From contig NZ_WPCV01000001.1 in NCBI RefSeq assembly GCF_018035235.1, positions 186,001-250,000 on the forward strand: a stretch of DNA of 64,000 bases, written 5' to 3'. Shown piece by piece: positions 29,140 to 38,953 of the stretch. The stretch is from Citrobacter sp. On2M. GTDB lineage: Bacteria; Pseudomonadota; Gammaproteobacteria; Enterobacterales; Enterobacteriaceae. A program made the position numbers and the translations under genes. The notes below the pieces were generated by a model. The model ran no database searches. It was not told the origin of the DNA and saw only the letters and a program-made list of their open reading frames with translations. Numbering within the stretch: position 1 is the first letter of the stretch; each line of letters starts with the position of its first letter.

Positions 29140-30342
29140 ATGAAAACTACTGATTATCAGCGTACCCGCTGGCTGACACTGATCGGCACCATCATTACTC
29201 AATTTGCCTTAGGTTCTGTTTATACCTGGAGCCTGTTTAACGGTGCGCTCTCTTCTAAGCTTGATGCGCCAGTGAGCCAGGTAGCATTTTCCTTTGGTTT
29301 GCTGAGCCTTGGGCTGGCGATTTCCTCTTCCGTCGCCGGGAAGTTGCAGGAACGTTTTGGCGTGAAGCGCGTCACCATGGCGTCCGGTATTTTACTCGGC
29401 GTTGGCTTCTTCTTAACCGCCCATTCTGACAGCCTGATTATGCTGTGGTTGAGCGCCGGCGTGCTGGTTGGTCTGGCGGATGGTGCGGGCTATCTGTTAA
29501 CACTTTCCAACTGCGTAAAATGGTTCCCGGAGCGTAAGGGACTGATTTCTGCGTTCGCCATCGGTTCTTATGGCCTTGGCAGCCTCGGTTTTAAATTTAT
29601 CGACAGCCAACTTTTGAGCACCGTGGGTCTGGAAAAAACTTTCATGATTTGGGGCGCGATTGTGCTGGTGATGATCGTCTTTGGCTCCACGCTGATGAAA
29701 GATGCGCCGAATCAGGAAGTGAAGGCCAAAAATGGCGTAATGGAGAACGACTACACGTTGGCGCAGTCCATGCGTAAACCGCAGTACTGGATGCTGGCCG
29801 TGATGTTTCTGACGGCGTGTATGAGCGGGCTGTACGTAATTGGCGTGGCAAAAGATATCGCACAAAGTCTGGCACATATGGATGTGGCAACGGCGGCAAA
29901 CGCGGTGACCGTGATTTCTATCGCTAACCTGTCTGGTCGTCTGGTTCTGGGTATTCTGTCCGATAAAATCTCCCGTATTCGCGTTATCACTATTGGTCAG
30001 GTCGTTTCGCTGGTGGGTATGGCCGCACTGCTGTTCGCGCCGCTGAATGACATAACCTTCTTTACCGCAATTGCCTGTGTTGCCTTCAACTTTGGTGGCA
30101 CTATCACCGTGTTCCCATCACTGGTCAGCGAGTTCTTCGGGTTGAATAACCTGGCGAAAAACTACGGTGTTATCTACCTTGGTTTTGGTATCGGCAGTAT
30201 TTGTGGCTCGATTATCGCTTCGCTGTTTGGCGGTTTCTATGTCACCTTCTGCGTTATCTTTGCGCTGTTAATCATCTCGCTGGCGCTTTCTACCACTATT
30301 CGTCAGCCGCAGCGTAGCGTCTATACCGAGGCACACGCCTGA
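29140..30342 (+). CDS. yhjX: MFS transporter YhjX (pyruvate-induced)
   Basis: YhjX, 400 residues, twelve-segment major facilitator of the oxalate:formate-antiporter group. In E. coli it is the main target of the pyruvate-sensing YpdAB two-component system; a role in pyruvate or related carboxylate movement is suggested but the substrate is not certain. Typical stretches are TQFALGSVYTWSLFNGALS and GFGIGSICGSIIASLFGG. The frame is open to 29056, but the ATG at 29140 with CAGGAAG matches the E. coli N-terminus. Confidence 0.92.
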   Translation: MKTTDYQRTRWLTLIGTIITQFALGSVYTWSLFNGALSSKLDAPVSQVAFSFGLLSLGLAISSSVAGKLQERFGVKRVTMASGILLGVGFFLTAHSDSLIMLWLSAGVLVGLADGAGYLLTLSNCVKWFPERKGLISAFAIGSYGLGSLGFKFIDSQLLSTVGLEKTFMIWGAIVLVMIVFGSTLMKDAPNQEVKAKNGVMENDYTLAQSMRKPQYWMLAVMFLTACMSGLYVIGVAKDIAQSLAHMDVATAANAVTVISIANLSGRLVLGILSDKISRIRVITIGQVVSLVGMAALLFAPLNDITFFTAIACVAFNFGGTITVFPSLVSEFFGLNNLAKNYGVIYLGFGIGSICGSIIASLFGGFYVTFCVIFALLIISLALSTTIRQPQRSVYTEAHA

Positions 30343-30368
30343 ATCTATTAGTGGTTTGATTAATACCC

Positions 30369-30398
30369 GGCGCATATATTTACAAAAATATATGCGCC
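30369..30398 (+). terminator. Hairpin after yhjX
   Basis: GGCGCATATATTT at 30369-30381 pairs perfectly with AAATATATGCGCC at 30386-30398 around a 4-nt loop, a short distance after the yhjX stop. The following T run is short, so termination strength is uncertain. Confidence 0.65.
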
Positions 30399-30555
30399 CT
30401 TTGCATTCTCTATAAGCACTTTTCTTCCCTCCTGTGGTCTACTTACCTGCGCTGTAGAATTTTCTTATTATCTGCACTTGTCGCACTTTTCCCCTGTAGG
30501 GTCTGACAGGCCTTTACACAGGGTGTTTTTATCCCTTGTTCCAGGGTTTGTTTGC

Positions 30556-32250
30556 ATGAGATATATCAAATCGATGACGCAGCAGAAGCTGAGTTTCTTG
30601 CTCGCGATCTATATCGGTCTCTTTATGAATTGCGCTGTGTTTTTCCGCCGCTTTAGCGGATATGCGCACGAGTTTACCGTCTGGAAAGGACTTTCTGCGG
30701 TTGTTGAATTAGCAGGCACTGTGCTGGTGACCTTCTTTTTACTCCGTATTCTCTCTTTATTTGGCCGACGAGTCTGGCGTGTACTGGCAACGTTTGTGGT
30801 GCTCTGTTCTGCCGGTGCCAGCTATTACATGACCTTCCTGAACGTGGTCATTGGCTACGGTATTATTGCCTCGGTTATGACTACCGATATTGATTTATCA
30901 AAAGAAGTTGTCGGCTGGCATTTTATCGCGTGGCTGGTTTCAGTCAGTATTATCCCATTGGTGCTGATTTGGAGTAACCGCTGTCGTTATACCCTGATGA
31001 GGCAGATTCGTACGCCAGGCATGAGATGGCGTAGCGTGGCGGCGGTTTTATTGGCTGGCCTGATGGTGTGGGTGCCCATTCGTCTGCTCAGCATGCAACA
31101 GAAAAGCGTTGAGCGTGAAACAGGCATTGATTTACCCAGCTACGGTGGGGTCGTTGCGAACTCCTATTTGCCGTCTAACTGGCTCTCTGCGCTGGGTTTG
31201 TACGCCTGGGCACAGGTGGATGAATCTTCAGACAACAAATCGTTGATGAACCCGGCGAAGAAGTTTACGTATGTTGCGCCCAAAAACCTCGACGACACTT
31301 ATGTGGTCTTTATTATCGGCGAAACGACTCGCTGGGATCATATGGGGATTTTTGGTTATGAACGAAATACCACGCCAAGGCTCGCCCAGGAGAAAAATCT
31401 GGCCGCATTCCGTGGATACTCTTGTGACACTGCGACCAAACTTTCGCTGCGCTGTATGTTTGTGCGCGAAGGTGGGGCGGAAGAAAACCCTCAGCGTACT
31501 CTGAAAGAACAAAACGTCTTTTCCGTGCTCGGTCAGTTAGGGTTCAAGACAGACCTCTACGCAATGCAAAGTGAGATGTGGTTCTACAGCAATACCATGG
31601 CGGAGAACATCGCCTACCGTGAGCAGATTGGCGCTGAGCCGCGTAACCGTGGCAAAAACGTTGACGATATGCTGCTGATTAATGAGATGCAGCAATCTTT
31701 ACAGAAGACTGATGATGGTGAAAAGCGTCTGATTATTCTGCACACCAAAGGCTCGCACTTTAACTACACCCAGCGTTACACCCGTGAATATGCACAGTGG
31801 AAGCCGGAGTGTGTCAACGTAGATAGTGGCTGCTCGAAAGAGGAGATGATTAACTCATTTGATAACTCGGTAACCTACGTTGATCACTTTATTACTCAGG
31901 TGTTTGATCAGCTGCGCGATAAGAAAGCGGTCGTGTTCTACGCCGCCGATCACGGCGAGTCGATTAATGAACGGGAGCACCTGCACGGTACACCGCGTAA
32001 AATGGCGCCGCCAGAGCAGTTCCGCGTTCCTATGATGGTGTGGATGTCAGACAAATATCTGGAAGACCCTGACCATGCGAAGGCGTTTGCGCACCTGAAG
32101 CAAGAAGCTGAGATGAAGGTGCCGCGTCGTCATGTGGAACTGTACGATACCGTTCTGGGTTGCCTCGGTTATACCTCGCCAAATGGCGGTATTAACGAGA
32201 ATAACAACTGGTGCCGTATCCCGGATGGGGAGAAAGCAGCGGCCCAGTAA
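30556..32250 (+). CDS. eptB: Kdo2-lipid A phosphoethanolamine 7''-transferase
   Basis: EptB (YhjW), 564 residues, an inner-membrane phosphoethanolamine transferase that decorates the outer Kdo of lipopolysaccharide. Five N-terminal membrane segments (to about residue 200) precede a periplasmic alkaline-phosphatase-like domain. Zinc and nucleophile motifs are visible: [11 protein letters not shown] with the metal Glu, the nucleophile Thr in [13 protein letters not shown], and [18 protein letters not shown] used the ATG at 30556, which gives the known N-terminus [15 protein letters not shown], rather than the upstream TTG-led frame. In E. coli it is repressed by the sRNA MgrR and activated by sigma E; this cannot be confirmed here. 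Confidence 0.94.
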   Translation: MRYIKSMTQQKLSFLLAIYIGLFMNCAVFFRRFSGYAHEFTVWKGLSAVVELAGTVLVTFFLLRILSLFGRRVWRVLATFVVLCSAGASYYMTFLNVVIGYGIIASVMTTDIDLSKEVVGWHFIAWLVSVSIIPLVLIWSNRCRYTLMRQIRTPGMRWRSVAAVLLAGLMVWVPIRLLSMQQKSVERETGIDLPSYGGVVANSYLPSNWLSALGLYAWAQVDESSDNKSLMNPAKKFTYVAPKNLDDTYVVFIIGETTRWDHMGIFGYERNTTPRLAQEKNLAAFRGYSCDTATKLSLRCMFVREGGAEENPQRTLKEQNVFSVLGQLGFKTDLYAMQSEMWFYSNTMAENIAYREQIGAEPRNRGKNVDDMLLINEMQQSLQKTDDGEKRLIILHTKGSHFNYTQRYTREYAQWKPECVNVDSGCSKEEMINSFDNSVTYVDHFITQVFDQLRDKKAVVFYAADHGESINEREHLHGTPRKMAPPEQFRVPMMVWMSDKYLEDPDHAKAFAHLKQEAEMKVPRRHVELYDTVLGCLGYTSPNGGINENNNWCRIPDGEKAAAQ

Positions 32251-32341
32251 CAGGCCTGCTGACTTTCTCGCCGATCGAATGGCATTTTGTTACTAAGGGA
32301 TTGACGGGCGCGCGGCTGAGCAGTAAGATGCGCCCCGCATT

Positions 32342-32418
<77 letters not shown>

Positions 32419-32426
32419 AATTTGAA

Positions 32427-32452
32427 ACCCTGCTCAACGAGCAGGGTTTTTT
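32427..32452 (+). terminator. proK terminator
   Basis: CCCTGCTC and GAGCAGGG flank AAC and are followed by six T residues, starting 9 nt after the tRNA CCA end. Confidence 0.9.
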
Positions 32453-33081
32453 GCTTTATAGCCCGAGAGGATGAGAACCTCCGGGGGAAGAAGTACCGCT
32501 CTCACCGACCTAAATTGACCTTCCTTTTATCTGTAAAAATTGTGCACCACTTCCCACTGACTGTTAACGATTCTGTGACATATTCCATTGCCTTTTTTTA
32601 TGTTTGCATGAAACTTTTTTTGCGCTACTTATGGCTGACGCTGGCATTTTCCGCTGTGCGTTTTAACGTTCATGGCATTAATCGCTCAGATATGCAGCAT
32701 TCATTGGGAAAATTTGAATAAATTGCATAAATGTTAATCACTAAATGTTGAGAAGTATGAAGATGTTTATTCTGGCATAGTGCGCGTAGCACAAATTTCC
32801 CTGCTGAAAATACCCGCTTGCACTTTTTTTAATCTTTGTCTGCCAATTCTCACCGTTGGTGCAAATCGCGGCTACCTGTATTGACGTTTTCACATTCTGT
32901 TGACAGATTGTAGGGCATGAGGGGCATTTCATGGAGAATCCGCACTGCAACTCAGTCGCTTATGTGAACGGAATCCCCATCCTCTTAACGCTGACCCGGC
33001 CGGGTAAAAAACAAAAAAGGCCAGGCGGTGCAAACCCACTGCAAAGGGTAAAACAACAAACATCACATTTGGAGCAGAAGA
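32453..33081. other. dppA upstream region with a partial copy of the tRNA 3' end
   Basis: This 629-bp gap holds the long dppA leader. At 32502-32518 TCACCGACCTAAATTGA nearly repeats TCACCGACCAAATTTGA at 32409-32425, the end of proK and its flank (two indels). A perfect 12-bp palindrome ACCCGGCCGGGT lies at 32994-33005. Just before dppA the leader is C/A-rich (AAACAACAAACATCACA), matching the kind of sequence that the sRNA GcvB pairs with in dppA mRNA. The ORF starting at 32931 looks like a chance reading. Confidence 0.5.
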
Positions 33082-34689
33082 ATGAGTATTTCCTTGAAGA
33101 AGTCAGGGATGCTGAAGCTTGGTCTGAGCCTGGTGGCTATGACCGTCGCAGCAAGCGTACAGGCTAAAACTCTGGTTTATTGTTCAGAAGGATCTCCTGA
33201 AGGCTTTAACCCACAGCTTTTCACCTCTGGTACCACCTATGATGCCAGCTCCGTGCCGATCTATAATCGCCTGGTCGAGTTCAAAACCGGTACAACTGAA
33301 GTGGTCCCGGGCCTTGCTGAGAAGTGGGAAATCAGCGAAGACGGTAAAACCTATACCTTCCACCTGCGTCAGGGCGTGAAGTGGCAGGACAACAAAGATT
33401 TTAAACCGACGCGCGATTTAAACGCTGATGACGTGGTGTTCTCTTTCGATCGTCAGAAAAATGCCCAGAACCCGTACCACAAAGTGTCTGGCGGCAGCTA
33501 TGAATACTTCGAAGGGATGGGGCTGCCAGACCTGATCTCCGAAGTGAAAAAAGTGGATGATAAAACGGTTCAGTTCGTGCTGACTCGCCCGGAAGCACCA
33601 TTCCTGGCTGACCTGGCTATGGACTTCGCTTCTATTCTTTCCAAAGAATATGCAGACAACATGCTGAAAGCCGGTTCCCCGGAGAAAGTGGATCTGAACC
33701 CAATCGGTACCGGTCCGTTCCAGCTGCAGCAGTACCAGAAAGACTCCCGTATTCTGTATAAAGCATTCGAAGGTTACTGGGGCACTAAGCCTAAAATCGA
33801 CCGTCTGGTCTTCTCCATTACGCCTGACGCTTCCGTGCGTTACGCAAAACTGCAGAAGAACGAGTGCCAGGTAATGCCGTACCCGAACCCGGCTGACATC
33901 GCGCGCATGAAGCAGGATAAAAATATCAACCTGATGGAGCAGGCTGGTCTGAACGTTGGCTACCTCTCTTTCAACACCGAGAAGAAACCGTTTGATGACG
34001 TGAAAGTCCGCCAGGCGCTGACCTACGCGGTTAACAAAGAAGCGATCATTAAAGCGGTTTATCAGGGCGCTGGCGTCGCCGCGAAGAACCTGATCCCGCC
34101 GACCATGTGGGGCTATAACGACGACGTTAAGGACTACACCTACGATCCTGAGAAAGCCAAAGCGCTGTTGAAGGAAGCCGGTCAGGACAAAGGCTTTACC
34201 GTTGAACTGTGGGCGATGCCGGTACAGCGTCCTTACAACCCGAACGCGCGCCGTATGGCGGAAATGGTTCAGGCTGACTGGGCGAAAATTGGCGTTCAGG
34301 CCAAGATTGTGACCTATGAGTGGGGCGAGTACCTGAAACGCGCCAAAGCGGGTGAGCATCAGGCCGTGATGATGGGCTGGACCGGTGACAACGGGGATCC
34401 GGACAACTTCTTCGCCACCCTGTTCAGCTGTGCGGCAGCGAAAGACGGTTCTAACTATTCTCGCTGGTGCTACAAGCCGTTTGAAGACCTGATCCAACCG
34501 GCGCGAGCGACCGACGATCACAACAAACGTATTGAACTGTACAAGCAAGCTCAGGTTGTTATGCACGATCAGGCCCCGGCTCTGATTGTTGCTCACTCCA
34601 CCGTGTATGAACCAGTGCGTAAAGAAGTAAAAGGCTATGTGGTTGATCCATTAGGCAAACACCACTTCGAAAACGTCTCTGTCGAATAA
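33082..34689 (+). CDS. dppA: Dipeptide-binding periplasmic protein
   Basis: DppA, 535 residues, the periplasmic substrate-binding protein of the dipeptide ABC transporter; it also serves heme and chemotaxis in E. coli. The signal peptide runs to SVQAKTLVYC. The SBP family 5 signature region and GYLSFNTEKKPFDDVKVRQA are present. The ATG follows GGAGCAGAAGA. As in E. coli it is the first and probably most abundant product of dppABCDF, and a hairpin behind it can stabilise its mRNA over the transporter genes. Confidence 0.98.
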   Translation: MSISLKKSGMLKLGLSLVAMTVAASVQAKTLVYCSEGSPEGFNPQLFTSGTTYDASSVPIYNRLVEFKTGTTEVVPGLAEKWEISEDGKTYTFHLRQGVKWQDNKDFKPTRDLNADDVVFSFDRQKNAQNPYHKVSGGSYEYFEGMGLPDLISEVKKVDDKTVQFVLTRPEAPFLADLAMDFASILSKEYADNMLKAGSPEKVDLNPIGTGPFQLQQYQKDSRILYKAFEGYWGTKPKIDRLVFSITPDASVRYAKLQKNECQVMPYPNPADIARMKQDKNINLMEQAGLNVGYLSFNTEKKPFDDVKVRQALTYAVNKEAIIKAVYQGAGVAAKNLIPPTMWGYNDDVKDYTYDPEKAKALLKEAGQDKGFTVELWAMPVQRPYNPNARRMAEMVQADWAKIGVQAKIVTYEWGEYLKRAKAGEHQAVMMGWTGDNGDPDNFFATLFSCAAAKDGSNYSRWCYKPFEDLIQPARATDDHNKRIELYKQAQVVMHDQAPALIVAHSTVYEPVRKEVKGYVVDPLGKHHFENVSVE

Positions 34690-34707
34690 TTAAAAGCAAG
34701 CCAGGCA

Positions 34708-34742
34708 GCGCTACGGACCGTTAAGTCGGGTCACCGTAGCGC
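34708..34742. repeat. Intercistronic hairpin between dppA and dppB
   Basis: GCGCTACGG at 34708-34716 pairs with CCGTAGCGC at 34734-34742. There is no T run, so it more likely protects the dppA mRNA 3' end than stops all transcription. Confidence 0.65.
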
Positions 34743-34850
34743 CACCTGACAGTAATGCTTTATCTCCCTCTCGTTGGAGGGGGAGATAAGATTTGTGAGC
34801 AATACAGACTCACGGTTCCAGGCCGTGCGTCATTAGAGAGAATCCGGGTT

Positions 34851-35870
34851 ATGTTGCAGTTCATTCTCCGACGTTTGGGACTCGTCATCCCCACGTTTAT
34901 CGGTATCACTCTTCTCACCTTTGCCTTTGTCCATATGATCCCCGGCGATCCGGTAATGATCATGGCGGGTGAACGTGGAATCTCCCCTGAGCGTCATGCT
35001 CAACTGCTGGCTGAACTCGGTCTGGACAAACCGATGTGGCAACAGTACCTCCACTATATCTGGGGGGTTATGCATGGTGATTTAGGTATTTCGCTGAAAA
35101 GCCGCTTACCGGTGTGGGAAGAGTTCGTACCTCGCTTCAAAGCGACGCTGGAACTCGGCGTCTGCGCGATGATTTTCGCCGTCGCAGTAGGTATTCCGGT
35201 GGGTGTTCTCGCTGCCGTCAAGCGCGGCTCCATTTTCGATCATACTGCCGTTGGCCTTGCGCTGACCGGTTACTCCATGCCGATCTTCTGGTGGGGCATG
35301 ATGCTGATCATGCTGGTTTCCGTACAGTGGAACCTGACGCCGGTTTCCGGTCGGGTGAGCGACATGGTGTTCCTTGATGATTCCAACCCCCTGACCGGTT
35401 TTATGCTGATCGACACCGCTATCTGGGGTGAACAGGGCAACTTCATCGATGCGCTGGCGCATATGGTCCTGCCGGCAATGGTACTGGGCACTATACCTTT
35501 GGCGGTCATTGTGCGTATGACCCGTTCATCGATGCTGGAAGTGCTGGGTGAGGATTACATTCGTACCGCGCGCGCCAAGGGCCTGACCCGAATGCGCGTC
35601 ATCATCATTCATGCTCTGCGCAACGCCATGCTGCCCGTTGTGACCGTTATCGGCCTGCAGGTCGGTACATTGCTGGCCGGGGCGATCCTGACTGAGACCA
35701 TTTTCTCGTGGCCGGGTCTGGGGCGCTGGCTGATCGATGCGCTGCAACGCCGCGATTATCCGGTAGTGCAGGGCGGGGTATTACTGGTCGCGACGATGAT
35801 TATCCTCGTCAACCTACTGGTAGACCTGCTGTACGGCGTGGTGAACCCGCGTATTCGGCATAAGAAGTAA
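34851..35870 (+). CDS. dppB: Dipeptide ABC transporter permease DppB
   Basis: DppB, 339 residues, one of two membrane subunits of the dipeptide transporter. It starts MLQFILRRLGLVIPTFIGIT, has about six membrane segments, and shows the permease coupling motif (EAA loop) as EDYIRTARAKGLTRMRVIIIH. The frame is open to 34755; the ATG at 34851 gives the E. coli start. It is followed after 9 bp by dppC. Confidence 0.97.
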   Translation: MLQFILRRLGLVIPTFIGITLLTFAFVHMIPGDPVMIMAGERGISPERHAQLLAELGLDKPMWQQYLHYIWGVMHGDLGISLKSRLPVWEEFVPRFKATLELGVCAMIFAVAVGIPVGVLAAVKRGSIFDHTAVGLALTGYSMPIFWWGMMLIMLVSVQWNLTPVSGRVSDMVFLDDSNPLTGFMLIDTAIWGEQGNFIDALAHMVLPAMVLGTIPLAVIVRMTRSSMLEVLGEDYIRTARAKGLTRMRVIIIHALRNAMLPVVTVIGLQVGTLLAGAILTETIFSWPGLGRWLIDALQRRDYPVVQGGVLLVATMIILVNLLVDLLYGVVNPRIRHKK

Positions 35871-35879
35871 GGGGCCATC

Positions 35880-36782
35880 ATGTCACAGGTTACTGAAAAT
35901 AAAGTTATTGCTGCACCGGTGCCCATGACCCCGCTGCAGGAGTTCTGGCACTATTTTAAACGCAACAAAGGCGCGGTTGTTGGGCTGGTGTATGTGGTGG
36001 TGATGATCCTGATTGCGGTCTTTGCCAACGTCCTCGCGCCGTACAACCCGGCCGACCAGTTCCGCGATACGCTGCTGGCTCCGCCTGCATGGCAGGAAGG
36101 CGGTTCCATGGCGCATCTGTTTGGTACTGATGATGTGGGCCGCGATGTGCTGTCCCGCCTGATGTACGGTGCGCGTCTGTCGCTGCTGGTTGGCTGTCTG
36201 GTGGTGGTGCTCTCCCTGCTGATGGGCGTGGTTCTCGGGCTTATCGCCGGTTATTTTGGCGGGATTGTCGATAACGTCATCATGCGTGTGGTTGATATTA
36301 TGCTGGCGCTGCCGAGCCTGTTACTGGCGCTGGTGCTGGTGGCGGTATTTGGTCCCTCGATTGGCAATGCCGCGCTGGCGCTGACGTTCGTGGCATTGCC
36401 GCACTATGTGCGTCTGACGCGCGCTGCCGTACTGGTGGAGGTTAACCGCGACTATGTCACCGCATCCCGCGTGGCGGGAGCCGGTGCGATGCGCCAGATG
36501 TTCGTCAACATTCTTCCTAACTGTCTTGCGCCGCTGATTGTTCAGGCGTCGCTTGGCTTCTCGAACGCCATTCTCGATATGGCTGCCCTCGGCTTCCTGG
36601 GGATGGGCGCACAGCCGCCGACGCCGGAGTGGGGCACCATGCTCTCTGACGTGCTGCAGTTCGCTCAAAGTGCCTGGTGGGTCGTGACCTTCCCGGGGCT
36701 GGCGATCCTGCTGACGGTACTGGCATTTAACCTGATGGGTGACGGTCTGCGTGACGCGCTCGATCCCAAACTGAAGCAGTAA
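35880..36782 (+). CDS. dppC: Dipeptide ABC transporter permease DppC
   Basis: DppC, 300 residues, second membrane subunit of the dipeptide transporter. It has the OppC-type N-terminal domain ([20 protein letters not shown]), the [18 protein letters not shown] signature and the coupling loop [20 protein letters not shown]. It sits 9 bp after dppB and 10 bp before dppD, clearly in the same operon. Confidence 0.97.
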   Translation: MSQVTENKVIAAPVPMTPLQEFWHYFKRNKGAVVGLVYVVVMILIAVFANVLAPYNPADQFRDTLLAPPAWQEGGSMAHLFGTDDVGRDVLSRLMYGARLSLLVGCLVVVLSLLMGVVLGLIAGYFGGIVDNVIMRVVDIMLALPSLLLALVLVAVFGPSIGNAALALTFVALPHYVRLTRAAVLVEVNRDYVTASRVAGAGAMRQMFVNILPNCLAPLIVQASLGFSNAILDMAALGFLGMGAQPPTPEWGTMLSDVLQFAQSAWWVVTFPGLAILLTVLAFNLMGDGLRDALDPKLKQ

Positions 36783-36792
36783 GAGGTTCGAG

Positions 36793-37776
36793 ATGGCGTT
36801 ATTAAATGTAGATAAATTATCGGTGCACTTCGGTGATGTGGGTTCAGAATTCCGTGCCGTGGACCGCATTAGCTACAGTGTGAACCAGGGTGAAGTGGTT
36901 GGCATTGTTGGGGAATCTGGTTCTGGTAAGTCCGTCAGCTCGTTGGCAATTATGGGACTGATTGACTACCCCGGCCGCGTTATGGCTGAAAATCTGGAGT
37001 TTAATGGTCGCGACCTGAAGCGCATCTCTGAGAATGAGCGCCGCCAGCTGGTGGGGGCGGAAGTGGCAATGATCTTCCAGGACCCGATGACCAGCCTTAA
37101 CCCGTGCTACACCGTTGGCTACCAGATTATGGAAGCCATCAAGGTGCACCAGGGTGGCAATAAAAAAACGCGTATTCAGCGGGCGATCGACCTGTTGACG
37201 CTGGTGGGGATCCCCGATCCGGCCTCGCGCCTGGATGTCTATCCGCACCAGTTGTCCGGTGGGATGAGCCAGCGCGTGATGATCGCCATGGCGATTGCCT
37301 GTCGTCCGAAGCTGCTGATTGCCGATGAACCGACAACGGCGCTGGATGTGACTATTCAGGCGCAGATCATCGAGCTGCTGCTGGAACTGCAGCAAAAAGA
37401 GAACATGGCGTTGGTCTTGATTACCCACGATCTGGCGCTGGTGGCCGAAGCGGCGCACAAAATCATCGTGATGTACGCCGGGCAGGTCGTGGAAACCGGG
37501 GCCGCGCAGGATATTTTCCGTGCGCCGCGCCATCCGTATACCCAGGCGTTGCTGCGAGCGTTGCCGGAGTTTGCTCAGGACAAAGCGCGTCTGGCCTCGT
37601 TGCCGGGCGTGGTACCAGGTAAATATGACCGTCCGAACGGCTGTTTACTGAACCCGCGCTGTCCCTATGCGACCGACAAATGCCGCGCTGAAGAACCTGA
37701 ACTGAACCTGCTGGAAGGCGGTCGTCAGTCGAAATGCCACTACCCACTTGATGATGCCGGGAGGCCTGGGCTATGA
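36793..37776 (+). CDS. dppD: Dipeptide ABC transporter ATPase DppD
   Basis: DppD, 327 residues, an ATP-binding subunit. Walker A GESGSGKS (near residue 40), signature LSGGMSQR, Walker [13 protein letters not shown] and the switch His in LITHDLALV are all present, and the OppD-type C-terminal extension contains a Cys cluster ([16 protein letters not shown]). The stop overlaps the dppF start by 4 bp, so translation is coupled. Confidence 0.97.
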   Translation: MALLNVDKLSVHFGDVGSEFRAVDRISYSVNQGEVVGIVGESGSGKSVSSLAIMGLIDYPGRVMAENLEFNGRDLKRISENERRQLVGAEVAMIFQDPMTSLNPCYTVGYQIMEAIKVHQGGNKKTRIQRAIDLLTLVGIPDPASRLDVYPHQLSGGMSQRVMIAMAIACRPKLLIADEPTTALDVTIQAQIIELLLELQQKENMALVLITHDLALVAEAAHKIIVMYAGQVVETGAAQDIFRAPRHPYTQALLRALPEFAQDKARLASLPGVVPGKYDRPNGCLLNPRCPYATDKCRAEEPELNLLEGGRQSKCHYPLDDAGRPGL

Positions 37777-38777
37777 GTACGCAAAAGGCCGCCGCGCAAC
37801 AGCCGCTGTTGCAGGCAATTGACCTGAAAAAACACTACCCGGTGAAGAAGGGCATGTTCGCCCCGGAACGCCTGGTGAAAGCGCTGGATGGTGTTTCCTT
37901 TACCCTGGAGCGCGGTAAAACGCTGGCGGTGGTAGGTGAGTCGGGCTGTGGAAAATCCACGCTTGGCCGTCTGCTGACGATGATTGAAATCCCGACCGGC
38001 GGTGAGCTGTATTACCAGGGACAGGATTTGCTTAAGCACGACCCGCAGGCGCAGAAGCTGCGTCGGCAGAAAATCCAGATAGTGTTCCAGAACCCATACG
38101 GTTCCCTGAACCCTCGTAAGAAAGTCGGGCAGATTCTGGAAGAGCCGTTGCTGATCAACTCCACGCTCAGCAAAGAGGAGCGTCGTGAAAAAGCGCTGGC
38201 GATGATGGCGAAAGTGGGGCTGAAAACCGAGCACTACGACCGCTATCCGCATATGTTTTCCGGCGGCCAGCGTCAGCGTATCGCCATTGCCCGCGGTTTG
38301 ATGCTTGACCCGGATGTGGTGATTGCCGACGAACCGGTCTCGGCGCTGGACGTTTCCGTACGTGCGCAGGTGCTGAACCTGATGATGGACTTGCAACAGG
38401 AACTGGGGCTGTCATACGTCTTTATCTCGCACGACCTGTCGGTGGTAGAGCACATTGCCGATGAAGTGATGGTGATGTATTTAGGCCGCTGCGTGGAAAA
38501 AGGAACCAAGGATCAGATCTTCAATAATCCACGGCATCCGTACACTCAGGCGCTGCTCTCCGCAACGCCGCGTCTGAACCCCGACGATCGCCGCGAGCGT
38601 ATCAAGCTGACCGGTGAGCTGCCAAGCCCGCTGAATCCGCCACCAGGTTGCGCGTTCAACGCCCGTTGCCGTCGTCGCTTTGGTCCGTGTACTCAGCTTC
38701 AGCCACAGTTAAAAGACTATGGCGGTCAATTGGTAGCTTGTTTCGCCGTTGACCAGGATGAAAACCCACAGCAATAA
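37773..38777 (+). CDS. dppF: Dipeptide ABC transporter ATPase DppF
   Basis: DppF, 334 residues, the second ATPase. Walker A GESGCGKS, signature SGGQRQR, Walker [13 protein letters not shown] and [11 protein letters not shown] are intact. The C-terminal Cys-rich extension ([17 protein letters not shown]) is typical for the OppF group. It closes the dpp operon and is followed by a terminator. Confidence 0.97.
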   Translation: MSTQKAAAQQPLLQAIDLKKHYPVKKGMFAPERLVKALDGVSFTLERGKTLAVVGESGCGKSTLGRLLTMIEIPTGGELYYQGQDLLKHDPQAQKLRRQKIQIVFQNPYGSLNPRKKVGQILEEPLLINSTLSKEERREKALAMMAKVGLKTEHYDRYPHMFSGGQRQRIAIARGLMLDPDVVIADEPVSALDVSVRAQVLNLMMDLQQELGLSYVFISHDLSVVEHIADEVMVMYLGRCVEKGTKDQIFNNPRHPYTQALLSATPRLNPDDRRERIKLTGELPSPLNPPPGCAFNARCRRRFGPCTQLQPQLKDYGGQLVACFAVDQDENPQQ

Positions 38778-38797
38778 ACGTGGGTTATGACCCAATA

Positions 38798-38825
38798 ACC
38801 GGAGCCTTGTGCTCCGGTTTTTTTA
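38798..38825 (+). terminator. dpp operon terminator
   Basis: AACCGGAGC at 38798-38806 pairs with GCTCCGGTT at 38812-38820, then a T run. Confidence 0.9.
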
Positions 38826-38953
38826 TATTTTGTTTTTCCGTCCACAATGTGAGTCCTATGGCAGAACATTATTCCGCAGCGTATAAAATGTAGTCAGATT
38901 TCCTCTCGTCACAGAAATATCTATTTCGCAGTTGCTAACTATCAGGAGCAAAT

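Noticed and set aside
32914-32932. GGCATTTCAT upstream of dppA resembling a YpdB half-site
   Set aside because: Only one full copy is present; the second GGCAT lies 9 bp away, not with the 11-bp gap needed.
32931-33167. Possible 78-codon leader ORF overlapping the dppA start
   Set aside because: It overlaps the dppA signal peptide in another frame and shows no ribosome site of note or recognisable product.
33418-34596. 392-codon open frame on the minus strand
   Set aside because: Antisense shadow of dppA caused by its codon use; no recognisable domain.
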